Shown piece by piece: positions 16,477 to 27,084 of a DNA stretch of 35,777 nt; position 1 is the first letter of the stretch, and the number at the start of each line of letters is the position of its first letter. The stretch covers positions 1 to 35,777 of the forward strand of contig JAMPXD010000013.1 of NCBI GenBank assembly GCA_023701365.1, read 5' to 3'. This DNA is from Geobacteraceae bacterium. GTDB lineage: Bacteria; Desulfobacterota; Desulfuromonadia; Geobacterales; Geobacteraceae. Made by a program: the position numbers and the translations under genes. Below the pieces are notes generated by a model. The model made no database searches. It worked only from the letters and a program-made list of their open reading frames with translations, and was not told the origin of the DNA.

Positions 16477-17663
16477 TGCCGACTGCCCTGCTCAGGTTGT
16501 AAGACTTTTCCCGGTCCCCCCGGTCCCTGTTTTTCGCTCCCCGGTCCCTGGTTCCCCTCCTTCAATAGCACCTTCGCCCCGGGGAAGAGGCGCATCTGCC
16601 CGTCGGTCACCACCGTTTCACCCGGCTTGAGCCCCTGCGCGATCACGGTAAACCCTTCGTGGGTAATCCCTGCCGTCACCGGACGCTGCTCCGCGGTCGC
16701 ATCGGCCTTGACCACGAACACGAATTGCCCCTGCTGCCCGGTCTGGACCGCCCGGCTCGGCACCACCGTGGCGTTCGGCAGGGTGGCCAGGGTCAGCTGC
16801 ACGTTGACGAACTGCCCCGGCCAGAGCCGGCGGCTCTTGTTGGCAAAGGTCCCCTTCAGCCTGATGGTGCCGGTGGCGGTATCGACCATGTTATCGACGA
16901 AGCTGACGCGGCCGCTCTCCGCCACCTGGCCATCGGCGGGAAGCAACGCCTCGACCTTCAGCTCCCCGGCGACCAGGTGCCGTCTGATCTCCGGAAGCTC
17001 CGTCTCCGGCACGCTGAAAGCGACGTAGACCGGGTTGACCTGGTTGATGGTGACGAGGGCCGGATTTTCGTTGGCCCGGACGACATTCCCCGGATGGACC
17101 GCCAGGTTGCCGGTCCGGCCGGTCAGCGGAGAGCGGATGGTGCAGTAGCCGAGCTCGATTCTGGCGTTATCAACTGCCGCCCGGTCGGCCGCCACCGTGG
17201 CGCCGTACGCCTCGGCAGTGGTCCGCAGCTGGTCGTACTGCTCCTGGGTGACGATCCCGTCCTTGAGGAGCGCGCCATAGCGCTCTGCCTGCTCCCGGGC
17301 GTTCCTCGCCTGGGCCAGGTCACGCGCCAGGATCGCCTCGGCCTGGCGGAGCGCCGCCTCGAACGGGCGCGGATCGATGGTGAACAGGAGGTCCCCCTTG
17401 CGCACATCCTGCCCCTCGGCAAAGTGGACCCGGGCCACGGTGCCGCTCACCTGGGCCTTGACCGCCACGATGGAGAACGGCTCCACGTTGCCGATCGCCT
17501 TGAGCTGAACCGGCACGCTCCTCTGCCCGGCACTGGCCACCGTCACCGGCACGGCCGGTTTCACCCGCGGGGCTTCCTTCTCGGCCGAACAGGCGGCCAG
17601 GGAGAGGGTCATCATGAGGAGAAGAAGCCTGCTGGCATTCCTGGCCTGAAGAAACTTCATCAT
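16473..17663 (-). CDS. RND efflux membrane fusion protein (periplasmic adaptor), lipoprotein
   Basis: 396 residues. A lipoprotein signal ends in LSLAAC (Cys25). It is followed by the HlyD/AcrA-type layout: beta-barrel start, lipoyl half-motifs (VKAQVSGTVARVHFAEGQDV near 65-85), an alpha-hairpin (about 100-170) and RSPLTGRTGNLAVHPGNVV as the second lipoyl half. The tail is rich in G, P and Q. It bridges the inner-membrane pump and the outer-membrane channel. GGAG lies 5 nt before the first ATG; a second ATG follows directly, so the start may be one codon later. Middle member of the operon. Confidence 0.92.
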   Translation of the reverse strand: MMKFLQARNASRLLLLMMTLSLAACSAEKEAPRVKPAVPVTVASAGQRSVPVQLKAIGNVEPFSIVAVKAQVSGTVARVHFAEGQDVRKGDLLFTIDPRPFEAALRQAEAILARDLAQARNAREQAERYGALLKDGIVTQEQYDQLRTTAEAYGATVAADRAAVDNARIELGYCTIRSPLTGRTGNLAVHPGNVVRANENPALVTINQVNPVYVAFSVPETELPEIRRHLVAGELKVEALLPADGQVAESGRVSFVDNMVDTATGTIRLKGTFANKSRRLWPGQFVNVQLTLATLPNATVVPSRAVQTGQQGQFVFVVKADATAEQRPVTAGITHEGFTVIAQGLKPGETVVTDGQMRLFPGAKVLLKEGNQGPGSEKQGPGGPGKVLQPEQGSRQ

Positions 17664-17699
17664 CGGAACTCCGTATGTACTGCAGGTGTTTAGCCTGAA

Positions 17700-19205
17700 T
17701 TACCTGCTTTTCTCATAGAGCGTATCGGCGTCCTGTTCGCTGATGGTGATCCCTTCCCGCTCAAGAATCTCGCCGGTAGCCTTCCACAAGGCGGTGATGG
17801 CATTGTTGTAGTCGGCCACCGCCCTGATCTGGTTACCTTTCGCGGTCACCAGCTCATTTTCCACATCGAGCACGTCCCTGGTGGTGGCCAGGCCTACCTG
17901 GTTTCTCTTGATGAACGCCTGCAGCCGCTCTTCGGCGTAGGCGCGGCCGCGGGCCGTGACCTCCAGCTGGACGTAGCCGGAGCTGACCCCCCGCGCGGCG
18001 GTGCGGACGTCATAGGTGACCGTCTCCTCCAGGCTCCTGACCTGGGTCTGGCTCTGGGCAACTCTCAGCTTGCTCCTGACGTAGTCGTTCTTCGCCGCAT
18101 CGTTGCCGAGGGGATAGTTCAGCTGCAGGCCGACCGACCAGACCGGGTATCTGCCGGAACCGACCTGCTCCAGATCGCGGTTGTAGTTTCTGTTAAGGCC
18201 GGTAAAGGCGCTGCTGGCGGTGAAGGAGAGGTCGGGAGAGCTCAGGTTTCTCGCCACCCGCGATTGCAGCTCGCTCGTCTTGAGCGTTACCCTCTGCTGC
18301 CTGAGATCGGGGCGGGTGGCCAGGGCACGCTCGATCTCCCGGGATTCGTCAACCGGGTAATCGTCCCGGAACGGCGTGTCCGCCGGGATGATGTCAGCCG
18401 CGTCCTGCAATTGCAGCAGCAGGCGCAGGGAGTCGATCTGGTCCTTGAGGGCGCGTTCTGCGTCAATCAGCTCTTTCTGCCTGCTGGCCACACCGAACTG
18501 GGCGTTCAGTATCTCCATGGCCGGCAGCACCCCGGCCCGCACCCGGGCCTCGGTATCGCTCAGGATCTTTTCGGCCAGGGCGAGTGAGGTCTTCTTCACC
18601 TCCAGGTCTTCGCGCACGCTGAACAATTGGAAGTACTGGTTCCTGACCTGGCTGATGATGTCGGTAAGCCGCGTCTTGAACTGTTCCAGCGCCCCCTCTT
18701 TGTTGAACTTCGCCACGGAAATGTTGAGTTCGGTCGTCTCCTTGCCGAACTTCTTCAACAGCGGTTGCAAGAAGGTCAGGGCGAGGTCGGACTGGAAATA
18801 ATTGTTCAAGATCCCGGCGCTTTGGGAATTGTTGTGGTTCCAGTTGTTGTTGAGCGCCACCCCGACTGTCCCGCCGCTCGGGATGAGCTGGTTGATCCCG
18901 GCGTTGTACTGCAGGGAATCCTGCCGGTTGACCGTCACCCCGCCGATGATAAAGCTGTTCGCCGGCAGGGTGTTCGATTCCTGGTAATTTGCCAGCAGGG
19001 TCAGGAGCGGGTTGTAGATCCCCATGGAGCCGCGAATGTCCGCCTCCGCCTCCGCCGGGTTATACAGCTCGGCCCGGACGTCCAGGTTCCTCTCCACCGC
19101 CAGCCTGACCGCCTCCTTCAGGGTGAGCCTGACTGGTCCTTCCTGGGCTGTCGCCGCACCTGAGCAAGCTGTCAGCAGTGCAACTGCGAGAACATATCTT
19201 TTCAC
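17700..19205 (-). CDS. TolC-family outer membrane efflux channel
   Basis: 501 residues from GTG 19205. I prefer this start to an upstream ATG (19250) because GGAGG lies 8 nt before it and because the protein then begins directly with a signal peptide (VKRYVLAVALLTACSGAATA, cleavage near AQE). Two OEP repeats of long helices and beta-strands follow (LTLKEAVRLAVERNLDVRA opens the first). The GTG overlaps the stop codon of the upstream TetR gene (GTGA), so translation is coupled. It provides the outer-membrane duct for the pump encoded downstream. Confidence 0.9.
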   Translation of the reverse strand: MKRYVLAVALLTACSGAATAQEGPVRLTLKEAVRLAVERNLDVRAELYNPAEAEADIRGSMGIYNPLLTLLANYQESNTLPANSFIIGGVTVNRQDSLQYNAGINQLIPSGGTVGVALNNNWNHNNSQSAGILNNYFQSDLALTFLQPLLKKFGKETTELNISVAKFNKEGALEQFKTRLTDIISQVRNQYFQLFSVREDLEVKKTSLALAEKILSDTEARVRAGVLPAMEILNAQFGVASRQKELIDAERALKDQIDSLRLLLQLQDAADIIPADTPFRDDYPVDESREIERALATRPDLRQQRVTLKTSELQSRVARNLSSPDLSFTASSAFTGLNRNYNRDLEQVGSGRYPVWSVGLQLNYPLGNDAAKNDYVRSKLRVAQSQTQVRSLEETVTYDVRTAARGVSSGYVQLEVTARGRAYAEERLQAFIKRNQVGLATTRDVLDVENELVTAKGNQIRAVADYNNAITALWKATGEILEREGITISEQDADTLYEKSR

Positions 19206-19783
19206 CCCTCGTTCCTCCTTAATAGTCCATTTAGCACCAGATCGACGCATCCCCCAGCGGAAAAAAGCGCCTCCTCGTCAATAACCATCGAAATGACAAA
19301 ACCCCGCAGGACATTGAAGATTATCCTGGCGGCTTCATCCGCGTCGCATTGCCGGAATATCCCCGCATCGATTCCCCTGCGGATGATTCCGGTGATAATC
19401 TGCCGGCGCTCCCGGAAGAACTGCTTCTTCAGGTCGATGCCGAAGGTAAAGCCCAACTCCCTCCCCTGGAGGATGATCATTTCCCTGTGTCCTCTGGTGA
19501 AATCGATGGTAATGGTGATGAAGGCCCGGAGGGATTCCCGGGGATCGTCAATTTTCCGGAGCGCCTCCCTGGTAGTGCCATTCAGATTGTCCATCCACTC
19601 CTGCATCAGGGTCAGATAGAGCTCTTCCTTGTTCCTGAAATAGAGATAGAGGCCGCCGACACTGATCCCCGCCTCCCGGGCGATGGTCCGCATGCTCGCC
19701 TGGGCATACCCCTGGTCGGCGAAGACCTGTCGCGCCGACTCGGTGATCTTCTGTTTTGACGCTTCAGCTGAACGCCTGTTCAT
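19202..19783 (-). CDS. TetR/AcrR-family transcriptional repressor of the efflux operon
   Basis: 193 residues. The N-terminal helix-turn-helix is classical (ITESARQVFADQGYAQASM, then TIAREAGISVGGLYLYF and NKEELY, about 13-58); the C-terminal half (60-193) is the variable ligand-binding domain. Being the first gene of the pump operon and overlapping the next gene, it very likely represses its own promoter and is released by a pump substrate. The ATG has no Shine-Dalgarno sequence, and the predicted transcription start lies only one or two bases upstream, suggesting a leaderless message. A downstream start is unlikely because it would cut into the helix-turn-helix. Confidence 0.9.
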   Translation of the reverse strand: MNRRSAEASKQKITESARQVFADQGYAQASMRTIAREAGISVGGLYLYFRNKEELYLTLMQEWMDNLNGTTREALRKIDDPRESLRAFITITIDFTRGHREMIILQGRELGFTFGIDLKKQFFRERRQIITGIIRRGIDAGIFRQCDADEAARIIFNVLRGFVISMVIDEEALFSAGGCVDLVLNGLLRRNEG

Positions 19784-19790
19784 GTGAAAG

Positions 19791-19819
19791 ATAGTTCAAC
19801 AGGAGTGGCATTTTGTCAA
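19791..19819 (-). promoter_or_regulatory. Predicted promoter of the tetR-RND efflux operon
   Basis: On the minus strand, TTGACA (19819-19814, perfect -35) is followed after 17 nt by AACTAT (19796-19791, 3 of 6 matches to -10). The start of transcription would fall at about 19785, next to the ATG. A TetR operator would be expected here; only a weak CTGTT...AACAG symmetry is visible. Confidence 0.5.
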
Positions 19820-20144
19820 GAAGTATATTCGGATAAAAGGGACGCAGCCAGAGGAATGAAGAGGCACGCTCTGAACAGGAGCATCCTCTGGCGGCAGTTC
19901 CCTGCCGAAGATATCCCAGAGATGGAGGGTAAGGTCGGGAAAAGTTGCCAGGACTGTCTCAACGGGAAGAGGGGCCGGACAGCACCCCTCTTCTCCTCTG
20001 TCGTAACCTGACGGCCACTTGATGATGAGGTTCTCCAGGAATTCCATGGAGACGGTTTTTCAGGGATGCCGCAGCTCCGCTTTCTGCAACGGGTGCGCTA
20101 TGGGCCGCCTCGATGATCTCCCCTTTTGTCATGTCAGCAGAACG
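19820..20144. other. Stretch without a convincing gene
   Basis: Two short overlapping minus-strand frames exist (20047-19796 and 20132-19959), neither with a ribosome binding site. They could be pieces of one frameshifted gene, since the first part of one (MTKGEIIEAAHSAPVAESGA) and the later part of the other (VETVLATFPDLTLHLWDIFG) both look protein-like, but no family is recognised. No clear terminator for the gene at 20145 is seen. Confidence 0.3.
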
Positions 20145-21617
20145 CTACTGTGCAGTCAAATCGCCCTGGGAGCTCAGTATCATGAAGGTATTGTTACCTG
20201 CATACAGCAATTCGACGGAGCTATACTCCCCTCCTCTGACTGAAGTAAACGTCGATGTGGCTGTAGATGTGTATATCTGGCCACCATACACCGCGGCAAC
20301 CAGTTTGCTGCCGTCCGCTGAGGAGGCAACCTCGTTCCAGCCTCTGTCTGCATCGTGAGGCATCCAGGTAACTCCGGAATCCGCGGAAGTGTACACCTGA
20401 CCACCTGACACCGCGGCAACCAGCCTGGTCCCGTCTGAGGAGGAGGCAACGGCAGTCCAGCTTCTCTTTGTTTCGCGCGGGGTCCAGGTCACTCCGGAAT
20501 CCGTGGAAGTGTGAATCTGTTCACCAGCCGCAACGGCAACCAGCTTGGTGCCGTCCGAAGAGGAGGCAACGGTATTCCAGTATCTGGATGGTACCACTTG
20601 CGGGACCCAGCTTGCTCCGGAATCCGCGGAAGTGTATATCTTTCCACCAAGCTCAGCGGCAACCAGCTTGGCCCCGTCCGAGGAGGAGGCAACGGCACTC
20701 CAGACTCTGTCTGATTCGCGCGGGGTCCAGGTCACACCCGAATCCGTGGAAGTGTATATCTGGCCATAAAACACCGCGGCAACCAGTTTGGTGCCGTCCG
20801 AGGAGGAGGCAACGGCAGTCCAGCTTCTGTTTGTTTCGCGCGGGGTCCAGGTCACACCCGAATCCGTGGAAGTGTATATCTGTCCGCCTCCACCATATTC
20901 ATCCACAGCGGCAACCAGCTTGGTCCCGTCCGAGGAGGAGGCAACGGAGACCCAGCTCTTGCCTGTTTCGCGCGGGGTCCAGGTCGCTCCCGAATCCGTG
21001 GAAGTGTATATTTGGCCACCACCACCATATTCATTCACGGCGGCAACCAGCTTGGTCCCGTCCGAGGAGGAGGCAACGGAGCGCCAGGATCTCTGTGCGT
21101 CGCGTGCGGTCCAGACAGAATAAGGAGCGCCGGTGGAGACGCCATAGGATCGTATGGACTGCCCTGGATTCGGCAAAATCTGCCAACCTCCGGTGCCCTG
21201 GCCGATCACCCCGGTCACCCGCACGACGTCGCCGACAGCAGGAGCCGCAGGGAGAGTAATTGAGACAAGGGATGGACTGTTGGCCAGATAGCCGGTGTTT
21301 GGAGTCGCCGACACGGCACCGGTGGCCTGGGTCCAGTTAAACGGTGTCCCGGACTGCCCCTTGAGCCCTTGCGGTCCCGCCGGCCCTTGCGGTCCCGCCG
21401 GCCCTTGCGGTCCTGTAGGCCCCTGAGGTCCTGTGGGTCCTTGCGGTCCCGCCGGGCCCTGGACTTCCGCCTTGTATTGCACACTGCCGTCAGGAAATAC
21501 CAGACTCCCGCTTCCGGAGATTCTCAGATCTCCGTCTACTACAATGTTGTCGGCTTTCACGATGGTTGAGCACAACAACGAAAGGCAGGCTACCGAAACG
21601 ATCAGACTTCTTGACAT
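20145..21617 (-). CDS. Secreted protein with collagen-like stretch and Asp-box (BNR) propeller
   Basis: 490 residues from ATG 21617, chosen for AGGAGG 7 nt upstream (an ATG at 21647 lacks one). Signal peptide to about residue 22. Then a short [19 protein letters not shown] segment of the sort seen in surface and fibre proteins, and 12 collagen-like Gly-X-Y triplets (mostly GPQ, GPT, GPA). After a beta-rich region of about 90 residues come seven tandem repeats of about 40 residues with the core [17 protein letters not shown] then [15 protein letters not shown], the sialidase-type Asp-box. Seven copies should close one beta-propeller. No catalytic residues of sialidases are apparent, so a binding or adhesive role is likelier. 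The repeats are also near-identical in DNA. Confidence 0.85.
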   Translation of the reverse strand: MSRSLIVSVACLSLLCSTIVKADNIVVDGDLRISGSGSLVFPDGSVQYKAEVQGPAGPQGPTGPQGPTGPQGPAGPQGPAGPQGLKGQSGTPFNWTQATGAVSATPNTGYLANSPSLVSITLPAAPAVGDVVRVTGVIGQGTGGWQILPNPGQSIRSYGVSTGAPYSVWTARDAQRSWRSVASSSDGTKLVAAVNEYGGGGQIYTSTDSGATWTPRETGKSWVSVASSSDGTKLVAAVDEYGGGGQIYTSTDSGVTWTPRETNRSWTAVASSSDGTKLVAAVFYGQIYTSTDSGVTWTPRESDRVWSAVASSSDGAKLVAAELGGKIYTSADSGASWVPQVVPSRYWNTVASSSDGTKLVAVAAGEQIHTSTDSGVTWTPRETKRSWTAVASSSDGTRLVAAVSGGQVYTSADSGVTWMPHDADRGWNEVASSADGSKLVAAVYGGQIYTSTATSTFTSVRGGEYSSVELLYAGNNTFMILSSQGDLTAQ

Positions 21618-21869
21618 CACTTTTCCTCCTGTTAGGGTTAAAGCCACAGATCAAGCAGATGTGGAATCAAGGGCTGAAATTTCCCTCCGTTGTCTTCCGC
21701 ATCATCATTTCATTCCCCGTTTTCCGGGCATGAACGCATCCCGGCCGGGATCGAACTTCGAACCGGCCGCCCTTGTCGCCATCGGTCTTAACGAGGTGCA
21801 TCCGATTCAGTGTTGCGGCATTCTCTCTGCAACCGCGCCGCCGCAAATCCTGAGCGCTCATGGCGACAG
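21618..21869 (-). promoter_or_regulatory. Long, structured 5' leader of the Asp-box protein gene
   Basis: About 245 nt separate the predicted promoter from the ATG at 21617. The leader contains several inverted repeats (minus-strand TTGCGGC/GCCGCAA, ATCGG/CCGAT, and a GC-rich CGGCCGG/CCGGCCG pair near 21740-21770). It matches no riboswitch consensus I can recall; in particular the conserved c-di-GMP-I core is absent. Confidence 0.3.
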
Positions 21870-21898
21870 AGCATATACAATGTGTTCATGAATTTCAA
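21870..21898 (-). promoter_or_regulatory. Candidate promoter for the Asp-box protein gene
   Basis: On the minus strand TTGAAA (21898-21893) and TATGCT (21875-21870) are 17 nt apart. A palindromic ATTATAAT at 21901-21908 offers a -10 (TATAAT) for the divergent nfi gene, but without a clear -35. Confidence 0.35.
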
Positions 21899-22047
21899 TT
21901 ATTATAATGTTAAGAATGTGGAGTTACGCCAACAGAGAGGGAGCCGAACGGAACCACGTCTCAAATTCGGTACAGGCGTATCGCTACGATTCTTCACCCG
22001 ATACACAAGAACAGAAACGCTCACAAAATTCCCAAAGGAAATGCAGG

Positions 22048-22707
22048 ATGATCGAATGGCCGAAAACAATTGCCGAGGCCCGCCGCTTTCAGGAGAGCCT
22101 GTCGGCGAAGGTGACTCTCTCCCGCCTGCGCACGGCGGTGAAGACCGTGGCCGGGGTCGACGCGGCCTACAGCGGCGACAAGACCGTGGCGGCGGTAGCC
22201 CTGTACGACCTGAAGACCCTGTCGTGCATCGAGGAGTCGCATCATGTCGAGGCGACCAGGTTCCCCTACGTGCCGGGATACCTCTCGTTCCGGGAGGGGC
22301 CGGCGATGCTCGCCGCAATCGCCGCGCTGCACGAGAAGCCGGATATCATCCTCGTCGACGGCCAGGGGATAGCCCATCCGAGAAGGCTGGGGATCGCCTC
22401 ATTCCTCGGGGTCCTGCTGGGAATGCCGGCCATCGGCTGCGCCAAGTCACGGCTGGTCGGCGAATACCTGGAACCGCCCGCCGGCAGAGGGGAGTGGAGC
22501 GCGCTCTATTACAATGGAGAGACGGTGGGAGCCGTGCTGCGGAGCCGCGAGCGGGTGAAGCCCCTGTTCGTTTCGCCGGGTCACCTGGTGACCCTGGCCG
22601 AGTCACTGGAGCTGGTCCTGCGCTGCTGCCCCCGTTACCGGCTCCCTGAACCGATACGGCACGCCGATGCCCTCTCGAAGAGGCTGAAAAGAGAACACGC
22701 TGGATAA
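22048..22707 (+). CDS. nfi: Endonuclease V (deoxyinosine 3' endonuclease)
   Basis: 219 residues from ATG 22048; AAAGGA lies 8 nt upstream, and an in-frame ATG at 21907 has no such signal. Hallmarks of Nfi are present: VAGVDAAY with metal-binding D38, PYVPGYLSFRE with E83 (the PYxP wedge that inserts next to the lesion), and LVDGQGIAHPR with D104 and H110. The enzyme cuts the second phosphodiester bond 3' of deoxyinosine and related deaminated bases, starting their repair in the cytoplasm. It is a single-gene unit, divergent from the Asp-box gene and ending at a strong terminator. Length is normal for the family. Confidence 0.93.
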   Translation: MIEWPKTIAEARRFQESLSAKVTLSRLRTAVKTVAGVDAAYSGDKTVAAVALYDLKTLSCIEESHHVEATRFPYVPGYLSFREGPAMLAAIAALHEKPDIILVDGQGIAHPRRLGIASFLGVLLGMPAIGCAKSRLVGEYLEPPAGRGEWSALYYNGETVGAVLRSRERVKPLFVSPGHLVTLAESLELVLRCCPRYRLPEPIRHADALSKRLKREHAG

Positions 22708-22710
22708 CGA

Positions 22711-22740
22711 AAAAGGGCATCCTGAGGATGCCCTTTTTTC
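22711..22740. terminator. Bidirectional intrinsic terminator between nfi and glyA
   Basis: GGGCATCC (22715-22722), loop TGA, GGATGCCC (22726-22733), with six T to the right and a run of five A to the left. It can end both nfi (plus) and the glyA operon (minus; glyA stops at 22778). Confidence 0.9.
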
Positions 22741-22777
22741 TGTAGAAACTATGTGACTCTGTGGCAGATTCCCAAAT

Positions 22778-24025
<1,248 letters not shown>

Positions 24026-24057
24026 CCGTTTCTCCTTGTTGAAAATTGAAAATGAAA

Positions 24058-24075
24058 CGGGACCGTGAAGTCCCG
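24058..24075. repeat. Small hairpin between rpiB and glyA
   Basis: CGGGAC (24058-24063) and GTCCCG (24070-24075) form a 6-bp stem with a 6-nt loop, between the 28-bp palindrome and the glyA start. It may act on read-through or mRNA processing; no T-tract follows. Confidence 0.35.
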
Positions 24076-24085
24076 TGTCAAACAG

Positions 24086-24113
24086 GTAGAGACGTTGCAT
24101 GCAACGTCTCTAC
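24086..24113. repeat. 28-bp perfect palindrome overlapping the rpiB stop codon
   Basis: The left half GTAGAGACGTTGCA (24086-24099) is followed directly by its exact reverse complement TGCAACGTCTCTAC (24100-24113). The rpiB stop codon TAG (24112-24110) lies inside it. From memory, sequences of this type are dispersed repeats in Geobacter and some cyanobacteria. It probably inserted at, or grew into, the end of rpiB. Confidence 0.75.
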
Positions 24114-24571
24114 TCCCCGGAACCGGTCCCGAAGATTTCCCTCTCGATGGTGGCTATCTTGTCCAGCCTTCCCTGGTGCCGGCCCCCCTCGAATCTGGCG
24201 TCCAGCCAGGTGGCGACCATCTCCCGGGCCTCGCTTTCGCCGATGACCCGGCCACCGAGCACGAGGATGTTGGCGTTGTTGTGCTCCTTGGCCATCCGCG
24301 CCATGAAGGGGTCGGTAACGAGCGCGGCCCGCACGTGGGGAAACTTGTTGGCCACAATCGACATGCCGATGCCGGTGCCGCAGAAAAGGATCCCCTTCTC
24401 TACCGCCCCTGCCGCCACCTTGCGCGCCACCTTCTCGCCATAGTCCGGATAATCAACCGATTCGCCGTCCTCTGTGCCGCAATCCTCAAAGGAGATGCCC
24501 CGCTCCCTGAGTAGTTCCTTGACGGCCTCCTTCAGCAGGAGGCCGCCATGATCACTTGCCAGTGCTATCAT
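24110..24571 (-). CDS. rpiB: Ribose-5-phosphate isomerase B
   Basis: 153 residues, usual length for RpiB/LacAB-type enzymes. It interconverts ribose-5-phosphate and ribulose-5-phosphate in the pentose phosphate pathway. Visible motifs: SDHGG (6-10) for substrate binding, the catalytic Cys64 in LFCGTGIGMSI and DYGEKVA. It starts 8 nt after fabF stops and so belongs to the same transcript. The last codons and the stop lie at the edge of a palindromic repeat, so the C-terminal residues after IEREIFG may be repeat-derived. Confidence 0.95.
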   Translation of the reverse strand: MIALASDHGGLLLKEAVKELLRERGISFEDCGTEDGESVDYPDYGEKVARKVAAGAVEKGILFCGTGIGMSIVANKFPHVRAALVTDPFMARMAKEHNNANILVLGGRVIGESEAREMVATWLDARFEGGRHQGRLDKIATIEREIFGTGSGE

Positions 24572-24579
24572 CGCGCCCC

Positions 24580-25812
<1,233 letters not shown>

Positions 25813-25867
25813 AAATCGAGTCTCCTTGAAATTCCGATTCCGCACAACCGGGCAATAACGTACGCCG

Positions 25868-25892
25868 AAAAAAGGGGGGATCATCTCCCCCC
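25868..25892 (-). terminator. Intrinsic terminator between acpP and fabF
   Basis: Read on the minus strand: GGGGGGA, loop GATGA, TCCCCCC, then six T (25873-25868). It lies just 10 nt after the acpP stop. It likely ends a large share of acpP transcripts, with partial read-through into fabF. Confidence 0.85.
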
Positions 25893-25902
25893 GGATCATT
25901 CG

Positions 25903-26136
25903 TTAGGTGTGCTCGGTGAGGTAATCTATCGCGTCCTGGACGGTCTGGATCTTCTCGGCGCTCTCATCGGAGATCTCGATGTCGAACTCTTCTTCGAGGG
26001 CCATGACCAGTTCCACGGTGTCGAGAGAGTCGGCACCGAGGTCATCCATGAACGATGCCTCGTTGGTGACCTGGGACTCATCCACGCCAAGCTGCTCGGC
26101 AACGATTTCTTTGACTCTTTTTTCTATTGATGACAT
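25903..26136 (-). CDS. acpP: Acyl carrier protein
   Basis: 77 residues from ATG 26136, set by GGAGGT 7 nt upstream (an ATG at 26151 lacks one). Very acidic, with the phosphopantetheine attachment site GADSLD at Ser37. It carries growing acyl chains as thioesters between FabD, FabG, FabF and PlsX. Preceded by 176 bp that look like they hold its own promoter and followed by a strong terminator, so it can be expressed at high level independently of its neighbours, as is usual for ACP. Confidence 0.97.
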   Translation of the reverse strand: MSSIEKRVKEIVAEQLGVDESQVTNEASFMDDLGADSLDTVELVMALEEEFDIEISDESAEKIQTVQDAIDYLTEHT

Positions 26137-26194
26137 CTTCTCTACCTCCATTTGGTTTTAACCTTTTCAGGTTTTTTTCGATTTGCATTCTAGC

Positions 26195-26222
26195 TTCATA
26201 ACATGAAAAAAGGATTTTGCAA
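26195..26222 (-). promoter_or_regulatory. Candidate promoter for acpP
   Basis: In the AT-rich fabG-acpP gap, minus-strand TTGCAA (26222-26217) and TATGAA (26200-26195) are 16 nt apart, about 60 nt ahead of the acpP ATG. Alternative -10 candidates (TAGAAT nearby) lack a -35. Confidence 0.4.
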
Positions 26223-26312
26223 AAGATTTTTTCAAACAAATTCAGTGCCACAAGAAACGCGGATTTTTCGCAAGATCAAGGCAGAGATTGCGGAAAAGGT
26301 GCGTTTCCGGAC

Positions 26313-27050
26313 TCACATGTACATGCCGCCGTTCACCCCTATAACCTGCCCGGTAATGTAAGCGGAACGCTCCGCCGCGAGGAAAAGCACCGCATGGGCG
26401 ATATCGTCGGCGCTGCCGAGACGCTCCAGCGGGATCTGGGCGGTGAGTTCATGCTTCACCTTCTCCGGCAGCACCTCGGTCATCTCCGTGGCGATGAAGC
26501 CGGGGGCGACGGCATTGACGGTCACGTTGCGCTTGGCGAGCTCGCGGGCATTGGACTTGGTAAGCCCTATCAGCCCCGCCTTGCTGGCGCAGTAGTTGGC
26601 CTGGCCGGCATTCCCCATCTGCCCGACGATGGAGGCGATGTTGATGATCCGGCCGTAGCGCTGCTTGGCCATCACCTTGGCGGCGGCGCGACTGCAGAGG
26701 AAGGCCCCCTTGAGGTTGACCGTGAGGACAGCATCCCAGTCCTCGTCCTTCATCCGGAGCAGCAGGGCGTCACGGGTGATGCCTGCGTTGTTCACCAGAA
26801 TATCCAGCCGGCCGAACGCCTCGACCGCGGCATCGACCATCCGCTCCGCATCGGCGGGAACGGTCACGTTCCCCTGGATGGCGATGGCCTCCCCTCCCAT
26901 GGCCTTGATCTCTGCTGCCAATGCCTCGACCCCCTCCGGGGCCATATCCACAGCAACGATCCTGGCCCCTTCGGCAACCAGGGCCAAAGCGATGCTGCGC
27001 CCGATACCGCGTGACGCGCCGGTCACGATGGCGACTTTTCCTTTTGGCAT
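26313..27050 (-). CDS. fabG: 3-oxoacyl-ACP reductase
   Basis: 245 residues from ATG 27050, preceded by AAAGGAG (the frame runs further upstream into fabD but without a start signal). Short-chain dehydrogenase fold: TGASRGIG (10-17) binds NADPH, NNAG at 87-90, Ser140, Tyr153 and Lys157 (YCASK) form the catalytic set. It reduces 3-oxoacyl-ACP to 3-hydroxyacyl-ACP in the second step of each elongation cycle. Lies 34 bp after fabD. The ending VIGVNGGMYM is typical of FabG. Confidence 0.96.
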   Translation of the reverse strand: MPKGKVAIVTGASRGIGRSIALALVAEGARIVAVDMAPEGVEALAAEIKAMGGEAIAIQGNVTVPADAERMVDAAVEAFGRLDILVNNAGITRDALLLRMKDEDWDAVLTVNLKGAFLCSRAAAKVMAKQRYGRIINIASIVGQMGNAGQANYCASKAGLIGLTKSNARELAKRNVTVNAVAPGFIATEMTEVLPEKVKHELTAQIPLERLGSADDIAHAVLFLAAERSAYITGQVIGVNGGMYM

Positions 27051-27084
27051 TAACTGTCTCCTTTCATTGAATGCGACATCCCAG

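Noticed and set aside
14077..17028. A 983-codon open frame on the plus strand opposite the RND pump and fusion-protein genes
   Set aside because: It is the antisense of well-recognised genes. Its translation is low-complexity (rich in G, D, H, R, E), as expected for the complement of GC-rich coding sequence, and no domain is seen.
19796..20132. Short minus-strand ORFs as real genes
   Set aside because: No ribosome binding site, no family, and the two frames overlap; at most a decayed gene, so listed only as an unexplained stretch.
20230..21110. CRISPR-like regular repeats
   Set aside because: The regular repeats are coding Asp-box units with conserved reading frame and no unique spacers.
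21720..21800. A tRNA gene suggested by a TTCGAA...GATCCC-like stretch
   Set aside because: No cloverleaf could be built: no anticodon arm and no acceptor stem pairing at the right distance.
21618..21869. A c-di-GMP (GEMM-I) riboswitch before the secreted propeller gene
   Set aside because: The conserved GCAAACC / GACGCAAAGCC core segments are absent.
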